Below are positions 1 to 5,217 of a stretch of 5,217 bases of DNA, one piece after another (the stretch's first letter is position 1; each line of letters starts with the position of its first letter). The DNA comes from JADGRA01 sp035622755. GTDB lineage: Bacteria; Myxococcota; Myxococcia; Myxococcales; Myxococcaceae. Location of the stretch: positions 1 to 5,217 of the forward strand of contig DASPUU010000318.1 of NCBI GenBank assembly GCA_035622755.1, written 5' to 3'. Under the pieces are notes generated by a model. That model was not told where the DNA came from. It ran no database searches and saw nothing but the letters and a program-made list of their open reading frames with translations. The position numbers were made by a program, and so were the translations under genes.

Positions 1-147
1 CTCAACTGCCTGGCCCACTTCCTCTCGCTGGTCGACTACAAGCGGCTGAAGCGCGAGCGCATCGTCCTGCCGGAGCGCTCGCGAAAAGGCAGGTACGACG
101 ACCAGGCGTCTCTCCGCGGCCGCCACTTCGTGCCGGAGACGTACTAG
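1..147 (+). CDS. ppk2: C-terminal end of a probable polyphosphate kinase 2 family protein (partial)
   Basis: Frame 1 is open from the left edge to a TAG at 145-147, giving the last 48 residues of a gene that starts outside the window. The tail begins LNCLAHFLSLVDY, continues with a basic stretch (KRLKRER), then LPERSRKGRYDD and ends in RHFVPETY. From memory, family-2 polyphosphate kinases end in this pattern: an 'R-x-N-C-I-x-H-L-L-S-x-I-P-Y' helix, a 'LP-x-R' linker, and a C-terminus close to 'FVPE-x-Y'. PPK2 enzymes are cytoplasmic P-loop kinases that transfer phosphate between polyphosphate and nucleotides. The catalytic Walker motifs lie outside the window, so the subclass and preferred nucleotide cannot be stated. 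The gene converges on emrB with 14 bases between the two stop codons and has no evident link to the efflux operon. The family call rests only on a short tail. Confidence 0.6.
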   Translation, partial: LNCLAHFLSLVDYKRLKRERIVLPERSRKGRYDDQASLRGRHFVPETY

Positions 148-161
148 GCGGGCGCGGGACC

Positions 162-1760
162 CTAGTGCGCTCCGGCCGGCGCCTGGCCCGGCCTGTTCTT
201 CTTGAGCACCAGGAGGATGACCGGCACCAGCACCGCGGTGATGACGGCGAAGTCCCGGATGATGTCGACATAGGACAGGAGGGCGGCCTGCTGGAGGACC
301 GCCTGGTAGAGCCGGCCGTAGGCCTCCTGCGCCGCCTGCGCCGCGCCGCTCGCTCCGCTGGCCAGGGACTGCAGCCCGGCCAGCCTGTCTTGAAGGAGCG
401 GATTGGATGCGGACAGGTGATCGACCAGGTAGGTCTGATGCACTTGGCTGCGCCGGGCGAGCATGGTGGTCAGGAAGGCGATGCCCACGCTCCCGCCGAT
501 GTTCCGCGCCAGGTTCATCAGCCCGGAGACCTGGTTGTTCTGCTGGGGCGGGATTCCCAGGTAGGCCACGATGTTGATGGGCACGAAGAGGAAGGCCAGC
601 GACGCCGCCTGGAAGACGCGGTAGAGCGTCGCCGTCTGCATGTCGATGGAGAGGTTGATGCCCGACATGTGGAAGAGGGCGAGCGAGAGGCCGGTGAAGC
701 CGAAGGCGATGAGGTACTTGGCCGGCACGCGGCTGACGAGGAACCCCACCAGCGGCATGGCCAGCATGGTGGTGAAGCCGCCCGGGCTGAGCACCTGTCC
801 GGCCCGCTCGGCGGTGTAACCCATCAGCGTCTGGAGGAACTGGGGGAGGAGGACGGTGCTCCCGTAGAGCACCCCGCCGAGCACGAACATCAGTGCGACG
901 GAGACGGCGAAGCTCGGGTTGAGGAGCAGCCGGACGTTGACCACCGGGTTCGAGTGAGCGCGCTCCCAGATGACCGTGGACAGGAGGCAGACCAGCGACA
1001 CCAGGGCGAAGACGACGATGAAGGGCGAGGCGAACCAGTCGTCCTGCTGACCCTTGTCCAGGACGACCTGGAGGGTGCCGAAGGCGACCATGACCAGCAC
1101 CAGGCCGATGAAGTCCACCCGCATGCCACGCGAGGCGGCTCGCTCCCGTTCCAGGTAGGGCGGGTCCTCGACCATGATGCTGCTCAGGACCAGCGAGATC
1201 AGGCCCACCGGGACGTTGATGTAGAAGATCCAGCGCCAGCTGGAGTGATCGACGATGTAGCCGCCCAGCGTCGGGCCGATGGCGGGAGCGAAGACCACCG
1301 CCAGCCCGTACATGGCGAAGGCCATGCCCCGGCGGGCGGGCGGGAAGGTATCGGCCAGGATGGCCTGCTCGCTGGGCGCCAGGCCCCCGCCGCCCACGCC
1401 CTGGAGAACGCGGAAGAAGATGAGCCAGGGGAGCGAGGGCGCGAACCCGCACAGGAAGCTGCTGATGGTGAAGAGCAGCACGCAGGTCATGTAGAAGCGC
1501 TTGCGCCCGAGCCGGGTGGCCAGCCAGGCGCTGATGGGCAGCACCACCGCGTTGGAGACCAGGTAGGAGGTGAGAACCCAGGTGGCCTCGTCCTGGCTCG
1601 CCGAGAGGCCGCCGGCGATGTGCGGCAGCGCCACGTTGGCGATGGCCGTGTCCAGCACCTCCATGAAGGTGGCCAGGGTGACGGTGAGGGCGATGGCCCA
1701 CGGGTTGCGGCGCGGCCGCCAGGGGGCCACCACGCTTGCTCCGCTGGACGTGTCCGCCAT
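162..1760 (-). CDS. emrB: EmrB/QacA-type MFS multidrug antiporter (DHA2 family, 14 TM)
   Basis: This is the inner-membrane drug:proton antiporter of a tripartite pump, 532 residues long against about 510 for E. coli EmrB. The first helix carries the DHA2 signature LDTAIANVALP (36-46), preceded by acidic E34 with D37 inside it. A loop 2-3 motif, RLGRKR, lies at 83-88. RVLQGVGGGG (117-126) matches the helix 4 motif B. APAIGPTLGGYI (158-169) is antiporter motif C in helix 5, and WRWIFYINVPVG (175-186) is the usual DHA2 segment after it. Hydrophobic segments continue to a last helix near 502-519. A polar, Ala/Gln-rich stretch at about 436-500 matches the long loop before helix 14 seen in EmrB. 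The start is the ATG at 1758-1760, with GGAG 9 bases upstream, 14 bases after the tolC-like stop. The frame stays open far upstream, but that part lies in another frame of the outer-membrane gene and has no sensible protein character. Substrates cannot be read from sequence. Confidence 0.95.
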   Translation of the reverse strand: MADTSSGASVVAPWRPRRNPWAIALTVTLATFMEVLDTAIANVALPHIAGGLSASQDEATWVLTSYLVSNAVVLPISAWLATRLGRKRFYMTCVLLFTISSFLCGFAPSLPWLIFFRVLQGVGGGGLAPSEQAILADTFPPARRGMAFAMYGLAVVFAPAIGPTLGGYIVDHSSWRWIFYINVPVGLISLVLSSIMVEDPPYLERERAASRGMRVDFIGLVLVMVAFGTLQVVLDKGQQDDWFASPFIVVFALVSLVCLLSTVIWERAHSNPVVNVRLLLNPSFAVSVALMFVLGGVLYGSTVLLPQFLQTLMGYTAERAGQVLSPGGFTTMLAMPLVGFLVSRVPAKYLIAFGFTGLSLALFHMSGINLSIDMQTATLYRVFQAASLAFLFVPINIVAYLGIPPQQNNQVSGLMNLARNIGGSVGIAFLTTMLARRSQVHQTYLVDHLSASNPLLQDRLAGLQSLASGASGAAQAAQEAYGRLYQAVLQQAALLSYVDIIRDFAVITAVLVPVILLVLKKNRPGQAPAGAH

Positions 1761-1769
1761 CGCCGGCCG

Positions 1770-1776
1770 CTCCCTC
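1770..1776 (-). promoter_or_regulatory. Ribosome binding site of emrB, overlapping the upstream stop codon
   Basis: On the minus strand the sequence GAGGGAG overlaps the TGA stop of the tolC-like gene (1775-1777). Its GGAG part sits 9 bases before the ATG at 1758-1760. Reuse of the stop region as Shine-Dalgarno sequence suggests translational coupling of the two genes and supports choosing this ATG over upstream in-frame starts. Confidence 0.65.
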
Positions 1777-3094
1777 AGTGGCCGGCGGCCGAGGCGATGT
1801 CCAGCGCCACCCGCGCCACGGCGCGCTCGTAGCGTGCCCGCTCGAGGTTGAGGCGGGCGGTGGTCAGCGCGGACTGGGCGTCGAGCAGGTCGGTGGTGGT
1901 CCCGGTGCCCACCCGCACCTGCGCATCGGTCACCCGGTAGGCCTCCTCGGCGCCCTTGATCGCCGTCTCCGCCACCTCCACGGCCACGAACTGCGCCTGG
2001 AGCTGCGCGTACCGGCTCGACACCTCGTAGGCCGCCTGCCGCCGGGTGTCCTGGGAGAGGGCCTCGGCGGCGTCGGCCTGCCGCTCGGCGCTCTTGGCGG
2101 CGTAGAAGGTGGTGCCCCAGGTCCAGAAGGGCCAGTTCACCAGGATGCCGACGAAGAAACTGTTCTCCGGATAGAAGAGCTGGCCGCGCGTCCAGGCGTA
2201 GGAGGCCTGGAGGTTGACCTCGGGGAGCAGGGCGGCGAACTGCGCCCGGTCGTTGTCGCGGGCCGCCTCCGCCTGCTGCTGGGCCCTGAGGACCTCCGGC
2301 CGCTGCGCCAGCGACCGGTTGATGAGGGTGTCCACCGGGTGGGAGACGGGCTCGGCCCCGTGCCGCTCGAGGTCCTCCGGCTCGACGAACTCGATGCTCG
2401 GATCCTCCGGATTCCTGCCCAGGTAGGTGAGCAGGGCCTGCCGGGCGATGAGCCCGTCGGTGTGGGCCTGGATCTCCTGCTGCCGGGCGTTGGCCGCGGC
2501 GGTCTTGAAGCGGAGCAGGTCGGCGTTGGTGATGGTGCCGGCCCGGAAGCGGGCCTCGGCGTCCTGGACCTGCTTCTGGAGCTGCTCCACCGAGGCGCGG
2601 GCCACGCCTTCCTGGGCCTGGGCCTCGAAGAGGCGGAGGTAGGTGGTCTGCACCTGCTCGGTGACGTTGGCGGCCACCGCCTGGGCATCGGACTGGCTGG
2701 CATCGGCGGAGCGGTTGGCCGAGGAGAAGCCATAGCCGAGCCGCACCAGCCCGAGGATGGGCTGGTTGGCGGAGACGGTGAGGGTGTTGGAGTTGATGTT
2801 CCGCACGGTGACGCCCTGCCCCGGCTGACCGCTGAGGTTGATGACGAAGGGCTCGGTGTAGTGCTGCCACTGCTCGCCGGCGCTGAGGACCGGAAGCAGC
2901 TGCCCCCTCACGCTGCGGGCGCTGTCGCCGGCCGCGTCGGCGCGGGCGCGCGCGGCGCGGAGCTGGTCGTTGACCCGCAGCGCCTCCTGGACCGTCTGGT
3001 CGACGGTGAGGCGGGTGACGCTCTGGGCGCGGGCAGGGCCGGCGAACCCGGCCACCGAGGCGGCCAGGAGGAACAGGGAGGGGAGATGGCGCAT
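1775..3094 (-). CDS. TolC-like outer-membrane efflux channel (OEP family)
   Basis: This is the outer-membrane exit duct of the pump, 439 residues long, in the usual range for TolC-family proteins. The N-terminus is a clear Sec signal peptide: MRHLPSLFLL, a hydrophobic core and a probable cleavage after ARA at 21-23. No lipobox cysteine follows, so it looks like a TolC-type rather than a NodT-type lipoprotein channel. The two-fold OEP repeat is visible. Repeat one contains RFRAGTITNADLLRFKTAA (182-200) and ends LLTYLGR (221-227). Repeat two contains VRVGTGTTTDLLDAQSAL (393-410) followed by TARLNLERARYERAVARVAL. Both are the standard 'G-T-x-T-x-x-D-L-L' helical motifs of the tunnel. Segments rich in aromatics and polar residues near 100-125 and 295-330 probably form the beta-barrel strands. 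The ATG at 3092-3094 lies 4 bases after the emrA stop with only a weak GAG upstream, so translation is probably coupled to emrA. Having its own channel gene between adaptor and antiporter suggests the pump does not depend on a housekeeping TolC. Confidence 0.93.
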   Translation of the reverse strand: MRHLPSLFLLAASVAGFAGPARAQSVTRLTVDQTVQEALRVNDQLRAARARADAAGDSARSVRGQLLPVLSAGEQWQHYTEPFVINLSGQPGQGVTVRNINSNTLTVSANQPILGLVRLGYGFSSANRSADASQSDAQAVAANVTEQVQTTYLRLFEAQAQEGVARASVEQLQKQVQDAEARFRAGTITNADLLRFKTAAANARQQEIQAHTDGLIARQALLTYLGRNPEDPSIEFVEPEDLERHGAEPVSHPVDTLINRSLAQRPEVLRAQQQAEAARDNDRAQFAALLPEVNLQASYAWTRGQLFYPENSFFVGILVNWPFWTWGTTFYAAKSAERQADAAEALSQDTRRQAAYEVSSRYAQLQAQFVAVEVAETAIKGAEEAYRVTDAQVRVGTGTTTDLLDAQSALTTARLNLERARYERAVARVALDIASAAGH

Positions 3095-3098
3095 GGGC

Positions 3099-4319
3099 TC
3101 ACTCGTTGACGTGAACGGTCGCTTCGACGGACTGACCGGCACGGAGGACCATGCCGGACGGGACGGAATCCAGGACAATCCTCACCGGGATGCGCTGGGT
3201 GACCTTCACGAAGTTGCCGGTGGCATTGTCCGGAGGCAAGAGCGAGAAGCGGGCTCCCGTCCCTCCGGACAGGCTCTCCACCTTCCCGACCAGGGTTCTC
3301 GAGATGCCGTCCACGCTGACGTCGACGCGCTGGCCGGGATGCATCTTCCCCACCTGCGTCTCCTTGAAGTTGGCGACCACGTACTTCTTGTCGGGAACGA
3401 AGCTGGCCACCGTCTGACCGGCGCCGACCATCGCTCCCGGGTGGGCGGTGAGCCGGCTCACCACCCCGTCGCCGGAGGCGGTAAGGCGCGTCCAGGCGAG
3501 GTTGAGGTTGGCCAGCGCGGCCGCCGCCTCCGCTCCCTTCACCCGGGCATGCTGGTAGGCGGCGTTGGCCCGGGCGGCGGCGATGAGCGCGTCCACCGGG
3601 CGGGTGACCACCACCCGGCCCTCGGCCTCGGTGACCTGGGCCTGGGTCCGGCGGAGCAGCTCCTCGGCGGCGAGCACCGCCGCCTGGGCCGCCTCCACCG
3701 CGGCGCGCGCCGAGTCGTAGGACGTCTGGTACTGGTCGGCCTGCTGCTGCGGGATGGCGTTGTCCTTGAGCAGGCTCCGGGCGCGCTGGAGGTTGGCGTC
3801 GGCCAGCTTGAGCTCGGACTGGCGGCTGACCAGATTGGCGCGGGCCTGCTCCACCTGGGCACGGGCGTTGGAGACCGCCCGCGTCGTTCCGGCCAGCCCG
3901 GCCTCGGCCTGGGTCAATCCGCCGCGGGCGCCCGCCTCGGCCACCGCCTGCTGCGCGTCGGCGGCGTCCGCCTGGGCCCGGGCGGCGGCCAGCTCCGCCT
4001 CCGCCTGCTGGGCCCGGGCCAGGTAGTCGGCGTCGTCGAGCTGGAGGATGACCTCGCCCTTCTTCACCGCCTGGTTGTCGGTCACCAGCACCGCCGTCAC
4101 CTGACCGCCGACGCGGGGAGCGAGCGGGACGACGTCGGCATCCACCTGGGCGTCGTCGGTGGACTCCTTGCCCAGCCCGGCGAGCACGAACACCAGGGCG
4201 ACGAGGAGCACCCCGCCGGCGACCGCGCCGATGAGGACCGGCGGCTTGAGCCGGCGCACCGCGCCAGACCCGGCCTCCGCGGTCGCTTGTTTCGGCTGAG
4301 CCAGGGCAGCCTCGGCCAT
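3099..4319 (-). CDS. emrA: EmrA/HlyD-type periplasmic adaptor (membrane fusion protein)
   Basis: This is the membrane-fusion subunit linking the inner-membrane antiporter to the outer-membrane channel, 406 residues long (E. coli EmrA is about 390). A short cytoplasmic tail ending VRRLKPP is followed by one transmembrane helix (about 28-48). Next comes the first half of the biotinyl/lipoyl-like domain (about 57-98: DAQVDADVVPLAPRVGGQV and VKKGEVILQLDD). A long Ala/Gln-rich coiled-coil hairpin spans about 99-270, with a likely tip around LLKDNAIPQQQADQY (183-197). The second lipoyl half contains WTRLTASGDGVVSRL (276-290). The beta-barrel segment YVVANFKETQVGKMHPGQ (313-330) and the strongly EmrA-typical GNFVKVTQRIPVRIVLD (368-384) close the protein. 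The ATG at 4317-4319 is chosen because GGAGGG lies 6 bases upstream. An in-frame TTG at 4377-4379 would add 20 residues and overlap the marR stop as TTGA. It has a weaker GGAG upstream and would place the proposed operator and promoter inside the gene, so it is less likely. Confidence 0.95.
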   Translation of the reverse strand: MAEAALAQPKQATAEAGSGAVRRLKPPVLIGAVAGGVLLVALVFVLAGLGKESTDDAQVDADVVPLAPRVGGQVTAVLVTDNQAVKKGEVILQLDDADYLARAQQAEAELAAARAQADAADAQQAVAEAGARGGLTQAEAGLAGTTRAVSNARAQVEQARANLVSRQSELKLADANLQRARSLLKDNAIPQQQADQYQTSYDSARAAVEAAQAAVLAAEELLRRTQAQVTEAEGRVVVTRPVDALIAAARANAAYQHARVKGAEAAAALANLNLAWTRLTASGDGVVSRLTAHPGAMVGAGQTVASFVPDKKYVVANFKETQVGKMHPGQRVDVSVDGISRTLVGKVESLSGGTGARFSLLPPDNATGNFVKVTQRIPVRIVLDSVPSGMVLRAGQSVEATVHVNE

Positions 4320-4325
4320 GTCGGT

Positions 4326-4331
4326 CCCTCC
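4326..4331 (-). promoter_or_regulatory. Ribosome binding site of emrA
   Basis: The minus strand reads GGAGGG, 6 bases (ACCGAC) before the ATG at 4317-4319. It is the strongest Shine-Dalgarno sequence found at a gene start in the window, and it decides the emrA start against the upstream in-frame TTG at 4379. A strong site at the first pump gene fits emrA being the entry point for translation of the downstream coupled genes. Confidence 0.8.
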
Positions 4332-4353
4332 AGCGGATTGACTGGCCGCTCCC

Positions 4354-4383
4354 TTTAACGAAGTTGGTTTAGCGTTCAACCAA
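4354..4383 (-). promoter_or_regulatory. Possible sigma-70-type promoter for the pump genes
   Basis: The minus strand offers TTGGTT as a -35 element (4378-4383), an 18-base spacer and GTTAAA as a -10 element (4354-4359). Both are imperfect matches to TTGACA and TATAAT. The only real support is position: this is the sole AT-rich patch between marR and emrA, and a start near 4346 would leave a leader of about 27 bases carrying the emrA ribosome site. The inverted repeat at 4364-4383 covers the -35 element and much of the spacer, as expected for a repressor that blocks polymerase. The pump genes could instead be read only from a promoter upstream of marR. Confidence 0.3.
4364..4383. promoter_or_regulatory. 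Candidate MarR-family operator (20-base inverted repeat)
   Basis: The plus strand reads TTGGTT, an 8-base spacer (TAGCGTTC), then AACCAA, which is a perfect 6-base inverted repeat. It overlaps the marR stop codon (4376-4378) and ends 44 bases before the emrA ATG. MarR dimers bind pseudo-palindromes of roughly 16-20 bases in the promoter of the genes they control, so size, symmetry and position all fit. The arms are AT-rich in a strongly GC-rich window, which makes chance symmetry less likely. A rho-independent terminator is unlikely because the arms are weak and no T-run follows on either strand. Binding is inferred, not shown. Confidence 0.6.
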
Positions 4384-4930
4384 TTCTCCGCGAAGTCTTG
4401 TGCACCCGGCCGCTGTCTCCCGGCGAACGGGGGCAGAGGGCCGGGAGGGCGGCATGGAGCTTGCCCAGGGCCTCGCCCAGGCTTCGCCGCTCGGCCTCAG
4501 AGAGAACGGACATGTACGCTGCGATGCGTCGCGTGTGCAGGGGGAGGACACGGGCCACCACCCGCCGGCCCCTCGGTGCCAGCGCGACGTAGTACTTCCG
4601 CCGGTCGGTGGGGTGCGTGAGCCGGCGGATGAGCCGGGCGCGCTCGGCTCCGCGCAGGAGGGCAGAGACCGCCCCCTTGGTGACCAGGAGCCGCGAGGCC
4701 AGGGCGGAGGGGAGGAGCTTGCCGGAGGGGGCGGTGTGGAGCTGCATGAGCAGCGCCCACTTGGCGTCGGTGAGCCCGTGCCGCCCGAGGCTGGACTGCA
4801 TCGCCCCGTAGGCGTCCCGCGCCACGCGGAGCAGCTCGAGGAGGGTGACGACCGCCTCGGCGTCGGTGCGGCTGCCCAGGACCTGGGCGACCGCCCCGCG
4901 GTCCGGAAGCTCTCGAAGGAGGAGACCCAC
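4376..4930 (-). CDS. MarR-family winged-helix transcriptional regulator
   Basis: This is a cytoplasmic DNA-binding protein of 184 residues, slightly longer than typical MarR members (about 140-170) through an N-terminal extension of about 20 residues and a basic C-terminal tail. The winged-helix domain is clear: LTDAKWALLMQLHTAPSG (53-70) leads into the helix-turn-helix LASRLLVTKGAVSALLRGAE (77-96). RLIRRL follows, then the wing HPTDRRKYYVALAPRGR (106-122), with the D-R-R signature at 109-111. Flanking helices (about 22-50 and 124-165) would form the dimer interface. MarR proteins commonly repress an adjacent efflux operon and release DNA when a phenolic or other lipophilic ligand binds. Its location directly upstream of emrA on the same strand supports that role, though activation cannot be excluded. 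The first start after an in-frame TAA is the GTG at 4928-4930, with no Shine-Dalgarno sequence before it. The product ends 56 bases before emrA. Confidence 0.92.
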   Translation of the reverse strand: MGLLLRELPDRGAVAQVLGSRTDAEAVVTLLELLRVARDAYGAMQSSLGRHGLTDAKWALLMQLHTAPSGKLLPSALASRLLVTKGAVSALLRGAERARLIRRLTHPTDRRKYYVALAPRGRRVVARVLPLHTRRIAAYMSVLSEAERRSLGEALGKLHAALPALCPRSPGDSGRVHKTSRRIG

Positions 4931-4935
4931 GGCCC

Positions 4936-4955
4936 GGGGAGGTTAACGGCTCCCC
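4936..4955. repeat. Short inverted repeat just upstream of marR
   Basis: The plus strand reads GGGGAG, an 8-base spacer (GTTAACGG), then CTCCCC, giving a 6-base GC-rich stem in the 46-base gap between the upstream exported-protein gene and marR. No T-run follows in the minus direction, so it is not a classical terminator for the upstream gene. It could be a weak terminator, a second regulator site for autoregulation, or a chance palindrome in GC-rich DNA. The spacer contains GTTAAC, the only AT-rich bases before the marR start, which may form part of a -10 element. Confidence 0.3.
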
Positions 4956-4976
4956 ACGGAGTGCGCCTCCCCCCGC

Positions 4977-5217
4977 CTACGGGGCGGTGCACCCCAGCGC
5001 CGGACAGGAGCCGGTGGTGAGGGAGTTGTACGTCTGCGCGCAACCGAAGTTGCCCTGGAAGGTGTTGGTCGCGGTCAGGTCGGGCGCGTTGTACGTGGTC
5101 GATTGCCACATGGCATCGATGCCGAAGCCGGCGGTGTAGCGGATGACGCTGTTGGTGATCAGGTTCGCCGGGGGGATGTACTGGTTGCTGAAGTCGCCCA
5201 CGAAGAGCCCGGCGGTG
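4977..5217 (-). CDS. C-terminal end of an unidentified, probably exported protein (partial)
   Basis: Reading leftward from the right edge, the frame is open for 79 codons to a TAG at 4977-4979; the start lies outside the window. I do not recognise the family. The fragment begins TAGLFVGDFSNQYIPPANL, continues through IRYTAGFGIDAMWQSTTYN and ends GCTAP. It is rich in Asn, Thr, Ser, Tyr and Gly, with few Lys or Arg and three cysteines near the end (in NFGCAQ, GSCPAL and LGCTAP). Such a composition is typical of secreted or surface beta-rich proteins, and two of the cysteines could form a disulfide. It does not end in an aromatic residue, unlike most outer-membrane barrels. A GTG at 5199-5201 is an internal in-frame codon, since the frame continues beyond it and there is no reason to start there. 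It lies 46 bases upstream of marR on the same strand, so read-through into the operon is possible, but no shared function is evident. Confidence 0.7.
   Translation of the reverse strand, partial: TAGLFVGDFSNQYIPPANLITNSVIRYTAGFGIDAMWQSTTYNAPDLTATNTFQGNFGCAQTYNSLTTGSCPALGCTAP

Noticed and set aside
148..200. GC-rich short repeats (GCGC and CCGG units) near the convergent stop codons as a bidirectional terminator
   Set aside because: The possible stems are about 4 bases with long loops and no T-run on either strand. Such matches are expected by chance in this base composition.
165..1832. Long plus-strand open frame (555 codons) antisense to emrB
   Set aside because: The translation is rich in His, Asp, Glu, Gly and Arg, as expected from reading GC-rich genes on the opposite strand. 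It has no recognisable domain, and the minus strand encodes a clear MFS transporter over the whole span.
1761..2870. Minus-strand frame of emrB staying open far upstream, giving an apparent 902-residue protein
   Set aside because: The extra N-terminal part is out of frame with the well-supported TolC-like protein and is a Gly/Arg/Pro/Ala-rich stretch without domains. EmrB homology begins at the ATG at 1760, which has its own ribosome site. The open frame reflects high GC and few stop codons.
1736..4358. Two further long plus-strand open frames (1736-3109 and 2970-4358) antisense to the tolC-like gene and emrA
   Set aside because: They have low-complexity Gly/Leu/Val/Arg/His composition and mirror the coding strand's codon bias. 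The minus-strand proteins account for all conserved motifs.
4320..4379. TTG start at 4377-4379 extending emrA by 20 residues and overlapping the marR stop
   Set aside because: The ATG at 4319 has a stronger GGAGGG at ideal spacing, gives a cytoplasmic tail of usual EmrA length, and leaves the inverted repeat in a non-coding region. It remains a possible alternative because a weaker GGAG lies 6 bases before the TTG.
1..5217. Search for a novel system, CRISPR array, insertion sequence, tRNA or riboswitch
   Set aside because: No direct repeats with spacers, no terminal inverted repeats or transposase motifs, no tRNA-like cloverleaf and no long structured leader were seen. Gene content is fully explained by an efflux operon and two flanking gene fragments.

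Overview
The window reads as part of the chromosome of a GC-rich Gram-negative bacterium. G or C dominates third codon positions in every gene, and one gene encodes a TolC-type outer-membrane channel, which implies a double membrane. The sequence alone does not fix the taxon. GC-rich Myxococcota/Deltaproteobacteria, Rokubacteria-like lineages or Proteobacteria would all fit.

Layout: the left edge holds the last 48 codons of a plus-strand gene whose tail resembles family-2 polyphosphate kinase (1-147). After a 14-base convergent gap comes a compact minus-strand cluster, read from right to left: a MarR-family regulator (4376-4930), an EmrA/HlyD-type periplasmic adaptor (3099-4319), a TolC-type outer-membrane factor (1775-3094) and an EmrB/QacA-type 14-helix drug:proton antiporter (162-1760). 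The right edge holds the C-terminal 79 codons of an unidentified minus-strand protein, probably exported (4977-5217), ending 46 bases before the regulator.

How the genes work together: EmrB, EmrA and the TolC-like protein together would form a complete tripartite pump spanning both membranes and driven by proton exchange. The three pump genes are separated by 4 and 14 bases and are almost certainly one transcript. The 56-base gap between marR and emrA is unusually AT-rich for this window. It holds a 20-base inverted repeat with perfect 6-base arms, TTGGTT and AACCAA, overlapping the marR stop codon. This is the best candidate for the regulator's operator, and a weak promoter can be drawn across it. 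The simplest model is a MarR repressor released by a small-molecule ligand, which turns on the pump.

I see no RNA gene, insertion sequence, CRISPR array or evidently new system. The window is a well-formed, self-contained multidrug-efflux operon. The points most worth checking are the operator, the regulator's start, which lacks a Shine-Dalgarno sequence, and the unidentified exported protein at the right edge. Many long open frames on both strands across the operon are GC-driven shadows and were not annotated.
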